Positions 41,463-49,546 of a DNA stretch of 64,000 bases are shown piece after piece. The position numbers were made by a program, and so were the translations under genes. This DNA comes from Thermoanaerobaculia bacterium. Its GTDB lineage: Bacteria; Acidobacteriota; Thermoanaerobaculia; Multivoradales; J023. Each line of letters opens with the position of its first letter. Positions within the stretch are counted from its first letter, which is position 1. Location: NCBI GenBank assembly GCA_030431255.1, contig JAUIJL010000016.1, positions 1-64,000 on the forward strand. The letters are read 5' to 3'. The notes under the pieces are model-generated. The model did not search any database. It had not been told where the DNA came from and saw nothing but the letters and a program-made list of their open reading frames with translations.

Positions 41463-42392
41463 ATGGGCTTCTTTTCGATAGGGGTGTCGCCGGCACGGTG
41501 TCGCGTTGTCTTGATGGTCGCCGCCGTGTCGGCCTGTCTTTTCGTCACACCCATTTTCGCCAAGAGGCCCGACAAAAGCTTTCGCCAGGGGATCCAGGCC
41601 TACGATCGACAGGAGTGGCGCAAAGCCGGAGAGCTGATGCTTCAGGCCATTCAGCTCGACAGCCGAGAGAGCACCCGCAAGATCTCGATCACCGGCATGC
41701 GCTACGAGTCTTACCTACCGTATTTCTATCTCGGCTCGGCCCTGTATCGCCAGGGCCGCTATGAGGAAGCGCGGGATGTGTGGGCCACCTCGCGAGAGCA
41801 GGGGGCGATTTTCAAATGGCGGGACTCGGGACGGTTCACCGCGCTGTGGAACGACGTCGTAGAGCGGGTCGGCCCGCCGGCTTCTCGGCGGATTCCCCTA
41901 TTTGCGGACGAGGCGCAGGACGCCGGACCTCCTCCGATGACGGAGATCGAGTTGTCGCCGGAAGAGCGCTGTCTGGAAGCCATGGCGGAGATCGAATCTT
42001 TGCTCGTCACCCTGGGATCGCCGTCGACACCCACCGCCTCAGGAATCGCTGAGGCTCGCGAAGCGGTGGTGGACGCCATGATCGTCCTGGAGCGCAATCA
42101 ACGCTCCGAGGCTGAGCTTTCCGGCTGGATTCAAAAGCTGGAAGGCAAAGCCGAGCAGCTACGAGCGCTCTCCAAGCTCGGGCCACGGTCTTCGAAGGCA
42201 ATTCTTGAAGACCTACAGGCTTTGGTGGAGAAAGCGCAAGCGGCATCCGAGGACCTTCCGGAAGCGGTCCAGACCGCTCTGGTGGACACGGAGATCGAGC
42301 TCTCTCGGAATCAACCGGATTCCGAGCAGCTGAAGCGGCTCGAAATCGAGCTACTGCGATTCCTGATCCCGTCTCTCCAACTCTCAGAATAG
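41463..42392 (+). CDS. exported TPR-like and coiled-coil protein
   Basis: A 309-residue protein with a signal peptide (VVLMVAAVSACLFVTPIFA, about 15-33). Residues 38-110 look like two TPR hairpins (GIQAYDRQEWRKAGELMLQA, YLGSALYRQGRYEEARDVW). The rest is helical with likely coiled coils (ELSGWIQKLEGKAEQLRAL). It should reside in the periplasm and serve as a scaffold. TGGAG precedes the ATG. It follows the barrel gene closely and lies about 106 bp before the first vWA gene. No further family. Confidence 0.75.
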   Translation: MGFFSIGVSPARCRVVLMVAAVSACLFVTPIFAKRPDKSFRQGIQAYDRQEWRKAGELMLQAIQLDSRESTRKISITGMRYESYLPYFYLGSALYRQGRYEEARDVWATSREQGAIFKWRDSGRFTALWNDVVERVGPPASRRIPLFADEAQDAGPPPMTEIELSPEERCLEAMAEIESLLVTLGSPSTPTASGIAEAREAVVDAMIVLERNQRSEAELSGWIQKLEGKAEQLRALSKLGPRSSKAILEDLQALVEKAQAASEDLPEAVQTALVDTEIELSRNQPDSEQLKRLEIELLRFLIPSLQLSE

Positions 42393-42498
42393 CCACCCAG
42401 GATCCGTCTCGAGGTTTCGACCACAAGACGTCACCCGATTCCGCTGGAGGCGTGTCTATGGAGCACGCTGCGGAATGAAGGGAATACAGGAGAAGGTC

Positions 42499-44685
42499 AT
42501 GGTCGAAGCTGTCGTACAAGCCCGCCGAAGCTTGCTTTTCAAGCTCTTGATCGTCGGCTGGCTGGGTGGGTGGATCTGTCCACAAGCGGTCCGAGCGGAG
42601 GACACCGCCGAGGCCGACGTGGTGGTGATCGTGGATACCTCCACCAGCATGCGCGAGACCGGTATGGATCCGGATCGGACCTCTTTGCTGGTGACCCAGC
42701 TTCTGGCCGACATCGTGCCCGGGCAGTTGGCGGCGGTTCGATTGCTCGACCTCAAGGCGGACGGCGATCTTCTGCCCAGTGTCGACACCGGCCGGGTCGA
42801 GCCTTGTGACGAGAACCCTTCCCGCATGTGCAATGTGGTGGAGCCGGCGAGCGATTGGGCCGCCGACGCCCGCTCTAGGCTGCACGGGGTGTTGCGTCGG
42901 CCCCGCCGGGGCGACGCGTCCTTTGCCCGCGAGCTGGACGGGCATTTGGAGCAGCGGATCCAAAACTCACCCTTTTACCTCGCCTTTCACGCGGCTCTCG
43001 GTGTTTTCGACAAAAACGCGGCCGCTGGTTTAGATCTGCCCCGAACGGTGATTTGGCTCTCGGACGGACGGGCGGACCAAGAAGAAGAGCTGCTTGAGGT
43101 TTTGGCGGAGCTGAAGCGAGAAAAGGTCGGGGTGGAAGCGATTGTTTTTGGTCGCGGCCAAACGATCCTGGCCGATCGGGCCGGTTTGGACAGCCGGCGG
43201 ACCTCGGGGCCGGCGGATTTGATGCGCGCCTTTGCCGGTGCCTTTCGACGGATCGTCAAGGCTCCCTATGAGATCGACGCGCGCATCGCCGCCCGAAAAT
43301 CTTTCGTCATGCAGCCCGCCGTGGACGAAGCTTGGGTGGTGGTCTACGGCGACGACACCTTGGGTGAGGTGACGCTGATCGATTCCACCGGTCGCCGCCG
43401 TCCGGCCGACTACGCCGCTCGGCGCTTCAAGGCGAGGGGCCAGGAGCGGGGTGGAGCTTATCGGGTCGCCCACGGGCTCAATCCTCCGGCCGGCAGCTAC
43501 ACCGTCGAAGCCACGGGCGGTGGTCCCGACGTGGCCTATGCCGTGGTGCAGCGATCTTCTCTGCGCCCTCGCCTGGTCGAGCCTACCGCGGTGACGGCGG
43601 GCGAGCCGAGCAGCTTGGTGGTGGAGATCGTGGCCGGAGATTCGGGCGCCCTGGTCACGGACGACGACATCTTGCAAGGGGCTCGGCTCACCGCCGAGCT
43701 GGTGGGCACCGGGCGGACGCCGATCGCGCTCACGCGTCGAGCCGACGGTCGATTCGAGGGCCCCGTGGTGCTCGACGATGCCGGCGACGCCACCATTCGG
43801 ATCCACCTCACGAGCCCGGTGGTCGACCGCGCGGTGGAGGTCACCGTGGCGGTCAGCGGCTCGCTGAGCCTCTATACCCCGGAAGTCAGCCTCGATTTCG
43901 GTCGGCTCGGGGTGGATCAAGAGGTCTGTCGCCCGTTGTTGATCGACGCCGAGCATCAGGGGGCGGTGCCCGTGACCCTTCGTTTGGCCCAACGGCCGCC
44001 TTCCGGCCACCGGCTCTTCTTGCGTTTTACCGACGACGAGGCCGGTCGCGAAACCGACCTGTGGCAGCCGGACGAGCCAAAGCGGCTCACGCCGTGCCAC
44101 GTGCTCGAGGTCTGCCTCGCCACCGATGCCCGGGCGCCTTCGTCGGAGGTGGCGGGGGAGCCCTGGCTGCGCTTGGAGGCGCCGGCCGAGCAAACGCTGA
44201 CCGCTCGCTTGAGCTGGCGGGTCGAAGGTTTGGGCTTTTGGGCCCGTTGGGGCTGGCTGATTTTGTGGATATTCGGCCTGATCCTCGCGGCCTTTGTGGT
44301 CGCCGGCTTCGTCTTACCCCATCGTTTTCCGCCGGGGTTGGCTCTGGTGTTCGTCGACGATCGGGAAGAGATCGACGAGCAGCAACCCCAGCCCATTCGC
44401 CAGTGGAAAGGGGTGCGCATCGGCTTTTATCGCCACGCCAAAGCGTATTTGCACAACAGCTTTCGGGTCACCGGCAAGTCGCGGGGAGCGTTGGCGGTTC
44501 TAGTCGCCGAGTCGCGGGGCGCTCGCGTTCTGCCCGGCAAGGGGGCCGAGCTCGGACGCGAGACCTTGGACGGCACCTGGGAACCCGTGGGTCCCGCAGG
44601 TCGAAGAGCCCGGGCCGGCGACGTGTATCGAATCGGTGAGTCGGGGCCGTATTTTCGCGTCGCTTCCCGGGGAGCACGGTCTTGA
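42499..44685 (+). CDS. membrane-anchored von Willebrand factor A protein 1
   Basis: A 728-residue protein: signal peptide (1-32), vWA domain (about 40-235) with an intact metal-ion-dependent adhesion motif VVVIVDTSTSMRE, Ig-like beta domains (270-560), one membrane helix (WGWLILWIFGLILAAFVVAG, about 588-607) and a C-terminal cytoplasmic domain of about 110 residues (GFYRHAKAYLHNSFRV, GALAVLVAESRGARVLPG). That last domain recurs in the third vWA protein. I chose the ATG at 42499 because AGGAGAAGG precedes it and the signal peptide follows. The vWA faces outside and probably binds a protein ligand through a metal ion. It overlaps the next gene by 4 bp. Confidence 0.87.
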   Translation: MVEAVVQARRSLLFKLLIVGWLGGWICPQAVRAEDTAEADVVVIVDTSTSMRETGMDPDRTSLLVTQLLADIVPGQLAAVRLLDLKADGDLLPSVDTGRVEPCDENPSRMCNVVEPASDWAADARSRLHGVLRRPRRGDASFARELDGHLEQRIQNSPFYLAFHAALGVFDKNAAAGLDLPRTVIWLSDGRADQEEELLEVLAELKREKVGVEAIVFGRGQTILADRAGLDSRRTSGPADLMRAFAGAFRRIVKAPYEIDARIAARKSFVMQPAVDEAWVVVYGDDTLGEVTLIDSTGRRRPADYAARRFKARGQERGGAYRVAHGLNPPAGSYTVEATGGGPDVAYAVVQRSSLRPRLVEPTAVTAGEPSSLVVEIVAGDSGALVTDDDILQGARLTAELVGTGRTPIALTRRADGRFEGPVVLDDAGDATIRIHLTSPVVDRAVEVTVAVSGSLSLYTPEVSLDFGRLGVDQEVCRPLLIDAEHQGAVPVTLRLAQRPPSGHRLFLRFTDDEAGRETDLWQPDEPKRLTPCHVLEVCLATDARAPSSEVAGEPWLRLEAPAEQTLTARLSWRVEGLGFWARWGWLILWIFGLILAAFVVAGFVLPHRFPPGLALVFVDDREEIDEQQPQPIRQWKGVRIGFYRHAKAYLHNSFRVTGKSRGALAVLVAESRGARVLPGKGAELGRETLDGTWEPVGPAGRRARAGDVYRIGESGPYFRVASRGARS

Positions 44686-47006
44686 GGCCGACTTCGTTCA
44701 AGCGGCCGGCTTCGGGCCCACGGCGGCTCGTGTGGCTCTGGGTATTGATAATGCTCGGGCCTCCTCAGCTCGCCGAGGCCGGCGAGCACGTGCGGGTGGT
44801 GCTCGACGTCTCGCAGTCCATGCGGCGCACCGATCCGGGCAAGCTGGCCCGGCTTTCGACCCTGTTGCTCTACGATTTGGCCGATCCCGACGTGACTCTC
44901 GACGATTCCTTCGAAGTCTTGCCCTTTCACCCCACCCAACATTGGCGAGATCCCTCGGACCCGCCGCCCCTCGGCATCGGCCCGCGGCTGCGGCCGTCCC
45001 ACGGCGGGCGTCAGGCGTTCTCCCGACAAATCCGCGCCCTGGCTTACGACGCTCAATGGACCTATTTCTATCCGGGCCTGAAGGCGGCGCTCGAGGACCT
45101 GGTGAGCACCCCGGGAGGTCGCAACGACGTGCGCACGGTGGTGATCGTGACCGACGGTCTGCCGGAGCCGCCGACCCGGGACGAGGAGTTGCGGCGGATT
45201 CGGTCGGAGCTCCAGCCGATACTGGCCCAAGAGCGCATTTGGCTCTACGTGCTGGCCTTCGGCCCCGACGCGGCGAGCCGGCGGGATTTCTTCGACGCTT
45301 TGGTCCAGGGGGACGCCGGCGCGTCGCTCGGCAAGGTTTTTGTGGATCCACAAGGGGATCGGCTCTTGGACCATATGATCGATCTCTTCGGCCATGCCTT
45401 CGGCTACACCCGCGACGCCCCCCAGCCCACGGCCGATCGAGTCGCCGTCGATCTCGAGGGAGGCCACACTCCCGACCGCGCCGCCGTGGTGGTCTTTGCT
45501 CCACGGCCGAAGATTCCCTCCTTGGCTCTCGAATCGCCGGTGGGAGCACCCCGGGCCCCCACCTCACCCTCCGGGGTCGAGGGTGCGGCGGACGTCGGGG
45601 CCGGCTATTCCGTGCAATGGGTGTTGTCGCCCTTTCCCGGGGATCACGCGGTGCGCACCGACGCCCGGGGCGGCAGTGTGGCCGTGCTCCGGCCGACCCG
45701 GCTTCAGTTGGAGATCCGACCGAAACCGGGTCGCCAGGCTCTGCGCACCATGGCCCAGACGCCTTTTCCCTTGGACGTGCTGGTGCGTCCGCCGGGGGGT
45801 GCCCAGGGAGATCCAGGGGAATCCCAGATTTCTTTCCGAGCCCACGGGCCCCGCGAGGGTCTCGATCCGGAAACCGGCGCTGGAGTTTACGCGTGGTTCG
45901 GCAAATCGGGAGCACCGCCTTCGGGGCCGTCCCGAGTGACGGCCGAAGGCAGGATCTACGCCGTAGAACCCGTTTTCGAAAAGGAACCGGCGCCGGACGA
46001 AGCCTTCTACGTCGGTTATCTCGAAGCCCAGGCGCGCCGGGGCGCGGCGATCGTGGGCTCGCTCCAGGGCATGGCGGCCCATCGAGTCGAGGTCTTTCCG
46101 CGGCTGCACATTGCGCCCTCACCGGCCCTCGGCGACGCCGTGCCGGCGGGGGGAGACGGGGTGGCGCGGGCCTTGGCTCAGGGAGATATCGCCTGCGCCG
46201 ACTTTTCCCTGGAGCTCGACGTGGGGCGATTGCCCCATCCCGGCCGTCCGGTCTACGGTCTGAGGGCCGGCCTTTCGTCCCAGCAAACACCGGCGTGGGA
46301 CGGTCCGTTGGCGGGGGCCTCGTTGACCCTGGACGGCCTGCCCTTGGAAACGGGCCATGGGCAGGGCCGGGGCGGCAAAGCCGGTCCGTCGGAATGGTCG
46401 AAGGGGCGGAGCCTCGCGGCCGACGAGCTCTTGGGGCGCCATCGGCTGTGTGTGCAATTGGGTCGTCCGGCCCAGGATCAAGAAGCGACCGTTCGCCTTC
46501 CCCTCGAGCTCACCTTGCTCGAAAGCCCCTACGACGACTTTCAGGTCATCGAGCCCTTCGTGCTCAAAGTCCGGATCGCGCGCCCGGGGATATTGCAGCG
46601 CCGTGGGTGGCTGTTGGTGCCGCTCTTGGTGGCGCTGGCCGCCCTGGCGGCCCTCTGGTATCTGCGCGATCGGCCGGATTTGCCCGAGGACTTGCGCGTG
46701 GTGGTGGGGCGCCCCGGCAGCCCCGGGTCGGCGACCGCGCTTCCCAGAGGTCCGCTTTGGGTCCGAGCCCTCGGTGGGGTGGAATCCCGCCCGATTCGAA
46801 TCGAGGGCGAAAATCGGGTGTTGGCCCGGGTGCAGCCCCGGCGCCGGGAGCTCTTTCGCCTCAAGCCGAGCCGTGGCGTCCGCATGGAGTCTTCGCCGGG
46901 CGCCGTCCCGCCAAAGGTTACCGACGGCACCTTGGAAGCGGGCAAAGCCGTGCGTTTGACCACGGATGACGAGGTCTTCGAGCTTTGTTTGGAGTATGAG
47001 CCGTGA
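44682..47006 (+). CDS. membrane-anchored von Willebrand factor A protein 2
   Basis: A 774-residue protein with the same layout as its neighbours: signal peptide (RRLVWLWVLIMLGPPQLAEA), vWA (about 35-240) with VRVVLDVSQSMRRT (intact DxSxS) and VVIVTDGLPEPP, a long beta-rich extracytoplasmic part, a membrane helix (RGWLLVPLLVALAALAALWY, about 643-662), and a cytoplasmic tail of about 110 residues that is beta-rich but more divergent (LWVRALGGVESRPIRIEGEN). The start is a TTG that overlaps the previous stop by 4 bases, with GGGGAG before it. Three consecutive vWA proteins suggest a heteromeric receptor or scaffold. Confidence 0.85.
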   Translation: MRPTSFKRPASGPRRLVWLWVLIMLGPPQLAEAGEHVRVVLDVSQSMRRTDPGKLARLSTLLLYDLADPDVTLDDSFEVLPFHPTQHWRDPSDPPPLGIGPRLRPSHGGRQAFSRQIRALAYDAQWTYFYPGLKAALEDLVSTPGGRNDVRTVVIVTDGLPEPPTRDEELRRIRSELQPILAQERIWLYVLAFGPDAASRRDFFDALVQGDAGASLGKVFVDPQGDRLLDHMIDLFGHAFGYTRDAPQPTADRVAVDLEGGHTPDRAAVVVFAPRPKIPSLALESPVGAPRAPTSPSGVEGAADVGAGYSVQWVLSPFPGDHAVRTDARGGSVAVLRPTRLQLEIRPKPGRQALRTMAQTPFPLDVLVRPPGGAQGDPGESQISFRAHGPREGLDPETGAGVYAWFGKSGAPPSGPSRVTAEGRIYAVEPVFEKEPAPDEAFYVGYLEAQARRGAAIVGSLQGMAAHRVEVFPRLHIAPSPALGDAVPAGGDGVARALAQGDIACADFSLELDVGRLPHPGRPVYGLRAGLSSQQTPAWDGPLAGASLTLDGLPLETGHGQGRGGKAGPSEWSKGRSLAADELLGRHRLCVQLGRPAQDQEATVRLPLELTLLESPYDDFQVIEPFVLKVRIARPGILQRRGWLLVPLLVALAALAALWYLRDRPDLPEDLRVVVGRPGSPGSATALPRGPLWVRALGGVESRPIRIEGENRVLARVQPRRRELFRLKPSRGVRMESSPGAVPPKVTDGTLEAGKAVRLTTDDEVFELCLEYEP

Positions 47007-49528
47007 AGCTCCGTCTAGCAAAGCCCGCCCTTTTTCCCCGGAATAAATTCCGGGGCTACCATTGTCTTGTCCTGCTGCGCAGGACGGCCCGGAAAAGGCA
47101 CCGTCATGTCCACTGGATAATCTCGGGGATGGATGCAGGGTCGCCCCGACAGGGGCAAGACAGGTTGAGCCGGGGGCGCCTTAGCCGGGGGCGGTCGGGC
47201 TTTCTGCGCGCGGCTCTCGGGTTGTTGGTCCTGGGGTTGTCGCTCGGGGCTGTGACGGTCGGAGCGGCAGAGCCCCGTGAGGTGGCGGTCGTGGTCGACA
47301 CCTCCGGCTCCATGGGCTCCAACGATCGAGAGCGCTACACCTTGCAAGTGGCCCGCTTGCTGGCAGATCTGGCGTCCGACGGTGACGGCCTGACGGTGTT
47401 GCGGATGCCCCACCGAGGCGACTGTGGCGACGGAGCCGACCATCGCTTGGCCCGTCGGCTGGATACGGTGAATCGACCCGCTTTCAAAGCCGAGCTCGAC
47501 GGTTTTTTGGCGTTCAACACGGGCACCTACCTGGCGGCGCCGATCCGCACCGCGATCGAGGTGTTGGAGGGTGCCCCGGACCGCCGCCGCCTGCTTTTGG
47601 TGATCGCCGATTCCGACGGCCTGGGCTCGTGCGGCGCTGATTTGACCCGGGAGCTGACCGCCCTGCGGTCGAGCGGCGCCCACGTGGCTGCCATCAACCT
47701 GGGTGGTGACGCTTTCCGCGGCAGCACCGCCTTCGATTCCACCTTCGGTGCTCGGGACGCCCGGCAGCTGATCCGCGCGGTCTCCGAGGTCTATCAACAA
47801 TTCCTGGGTGCCAAACGGGTCCAAACCGGCGACGTACACGGCGGGCGGATCGAAGCCCACATCGCTCCCCACGTGGGCACGGCCTACCTGGTCACCGTGG
47901 CCGACGGCCAAGCCGGATCGGTCGCGGTGGAAGGCGGGCCACCGGGCGCCGGGCCACCGGGCGCCGAGGCTCTGGATCTCGATGTTCGCGGCGGCGGCTC
48001 GACCGTCGGGCTCGACGGCGTGCGTCGCAGCTATCGCATCGTCCGCTTGGAGCGTCCCCGATCGGGTGCCTGGAGCTTCGCGGTGGCGGGCCTCGGGTCG
48101 TCGAGGGCGGGCTGGATGCTGTTGCAAGACTCGGTGATCGGTATCCGGTCGGTGTCGAGCGAGCCGTGGCTCGTGGGTCAAAAAGGGCGCTTAGAAGTGG
48201 AGCTCTTCGACCTCGATACCGGCAAAGCGCTGCGCAATCCCGAGCATTTGCCGGGCCTCGGCATGGAAGCCGTGATCGACGGACGCACGGTCCGCTTGGT
48301 GGACGACGGGCACGGCCCGGATCGGGTAGCGGGCGACGGCATCTTTTCCGCCGAAACAGAGCCCCTCGAGAGCCTGGGCGCCGGCCGGGTTTCGATCCGC
48401 GTGGGCAGCGAGGTGATCGATAAATCGTTCTCCTTGCGGACGGAGGTAGTGGCCGGTCGATGGCGAGTGGAGGTGGAGCTGCCCGAGCGGCTGGATCTCA
48501 GGGTGCCCTTTACGGCTCGGGCCCGGTTGCGGCCGGAAGGCGACCCCGATCCGGCGCCGCCGAGCCTGCGGCTCGAAGGTTTGGGGGTGCCCGTGGAGCT
48601 CTCGACGGTGGAAGAAGGCGTTTACGTCGGCGTGATCCAACCCACGGAGATCGGCACTTTTCCCGTGGAAGTCGACGGCCCGGGATCGGTGTCCCCTTGG
48701 CGAGGGCAGGTCGAGGTGGTGGGCAAGCTGGTTTGGGCCGAGGCCCCACCGGTGAGCTTCGGTTCTGTGGCAGCGGAGCAGGTGGCCCGAGCGCGGCTCG
48801 ACCTCACGGCCTCCCAGGTGGCCGGCGCCTACGAGGTGTTGTTGACCACCGACTTTCGCGCCGAGCGCTCGACCCTGAGCATCGACACCGGAGAGGGCTT
48901 CCGCGCCCTCGACGGCGCGGGCGTCACGTTGCAAATCGATGAAAGTCGGCTCGAATTTCCTTTGCGGCTGGACGTGTCGAGCTGTCCGGAGGCGGTCCCG
49001 GCCGATCCGAGGCACCACCTGATCTTGCGTGGCAAGGGGGCCGACGGCTTGCCGTTCGAACGGCGGGTGCCCCTGGACGTCCGGGTGATTCCGGAGCCTT
49101 GGCTCGTCTGCTGGTGGCCGGCCTTGGCGGCCGGCCTCGGGATCTTGGCGACCGTCGTCGGTTTCCACGGATGGCTCACGCCGGCGCGTTTTCCCTCCCG
49201 GGCGGGCTTGGTCCTCTCGCCGGAGCTCGACATCACCGAAGGCTTTTTCCATCCGTTTCGTGCCCAAAAAGGTTCCGCAAGCGGCTTTTATCGTGATGCC
49301 CGGCTCTTTCTTCACGGGGACTTCCGGCTTTCCCGATCCGCCTCCGGCGCGTTGGCTCGATTGCGGGCCGGGCCTGGAGGCATCTGGATCCGCCCGTCGT
49401 CGGTGCTCTGGCGGCTCGGTGCCGACGGCGAATGGTCGCCGCTCGGATCGGAGGAGCGACGTCTACGCTCGGGCAACCTATATCGCGACGACTTGGAAAG
49501 CCTTTATTTCGAATTACGCAACGGCTGA
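47003..49528 (+). CDS. membrane-anchored von Willebrand factor A protein 3
   Basis: Up to 841 residues. After the signal helix (ALGLLVLGLSLGAVTVGAAE) comes a vWA domain with VAVVVDTSGSMGSND (intact DxSxS), Ig-like beta domains, a membrane helix (LVCWWPALAAGLGILATVVG) and a cytoplasmic domain (GFYRDARLFLHGDFRLSRS, GALARLRAGPGGIWIRP, LRSGNLYRDDLESLYFELR) homologous to that of vWA protein 1. The start is uncertain. The GTG at 47003 overlaps the previous stop by 4 bp, but the next 40 codons lie in a double-hairpin repeat. The ATG at 47129 gives a more normal signal peptide. Probably inner membrane, facing outward. Confidence 0.83.
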   Translation: MKLRLAKPALFPRNKFRGYHCLVLLRRTARKRHRHVHWIISGMDAGSPRQGQDRLSRGRLSRGRSGFLRAALGLLVLGLSLGAVTVGAAEPREVAVVVDTSGSMGSNDRERYTLQVARLLADLASDGDGLTVLRMPHRGDCGDGADHRLARRLDTVNRPAFKAELDGFLAFNTGTYLAAPIRTAIEVLEGAPDRRRLLLVIADSDGLGSCGADLTRELTALRSSGAHVAAINLGGDAFRGSTAFDSTFGARDARQLIRAVSEVYQQFLGAKRVQTGDVHGGRIEAHIAPHVGTAYLVTVADGQAGSVAVEGGPPGAGPPGAEALDLDVRGGGSTVGLDGVRRSYRIVRLERPRSGAWSFAVAGLGSSRAGWMLLQDSVIGIRSVSSEPWLVGQKGRLEVELFDLDTGKALRNPEHLPGLGMEAVIDGRTVRLVDDGHGPDRVAGDGIFSAETEPLESLGAGRVSIRVGSEVIDKSFSLRTEVVAGRWRVEVELPERLDLRVPFTARARLRPEGDPDPAPPSLRLEGLGVPVELSTVEEGVYVGVIQPTEIGTFPVEVDGPGSVSPWRGQVEVVGKLVWAEAPPVSFGSVAAEQVARARLDLTASQVAGAYEVLLTTDFRAERSTLSIDTGEGFRALDGAGVTLQIDESRLEFPLRLDVSSCPEAVPADPRHHLILRGKGADGLPFERRVPLDVRVIPEPWLVCWWPALAAGLGILATVVGFHGWLTPARFPSRAGLVLSPELDITEGFFHPFRAQKGSASGFYRDARLFLHGDFRLSRSASGALARLRAGPGGIWIRPSSVLWRLGADGEWSPLGSEERRLRSGNLYRDDLESLYFELRNG
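47036..47085. repeat. REP/BIME-like double hairpin
   Basis: Two tight hairpins in tandem: CCCCGGAAT-AA-ATTCCGGGG (47036-47055) and GTCCTGC-TGC-GCAGGAC (47069-47085), joined by CTACCATTGTCTT. This resembles interspersed palindromic elements. It lies exactly at the junction between two vWA genes, within the possible N-terminus of the second. Confidence 0.6.
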
Positions 49529-49546
49529 GGATCGGGAGAACACCGA

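Noticed and set aside
44698..46290. 530-codon open frame on the minus strand
   Set aside because: It is a shadow of the second vWA gene, with Arg/Pro-rich low-complexity translation.
44636..46969. 777-codon open frame on the plus strand overlapping vWA protein 2
   Set aside because: It is Gly/Arg/Pro-rich without motifs, whereas the overlapping frame has a signal peptide, DxSxS and a membrane helix.
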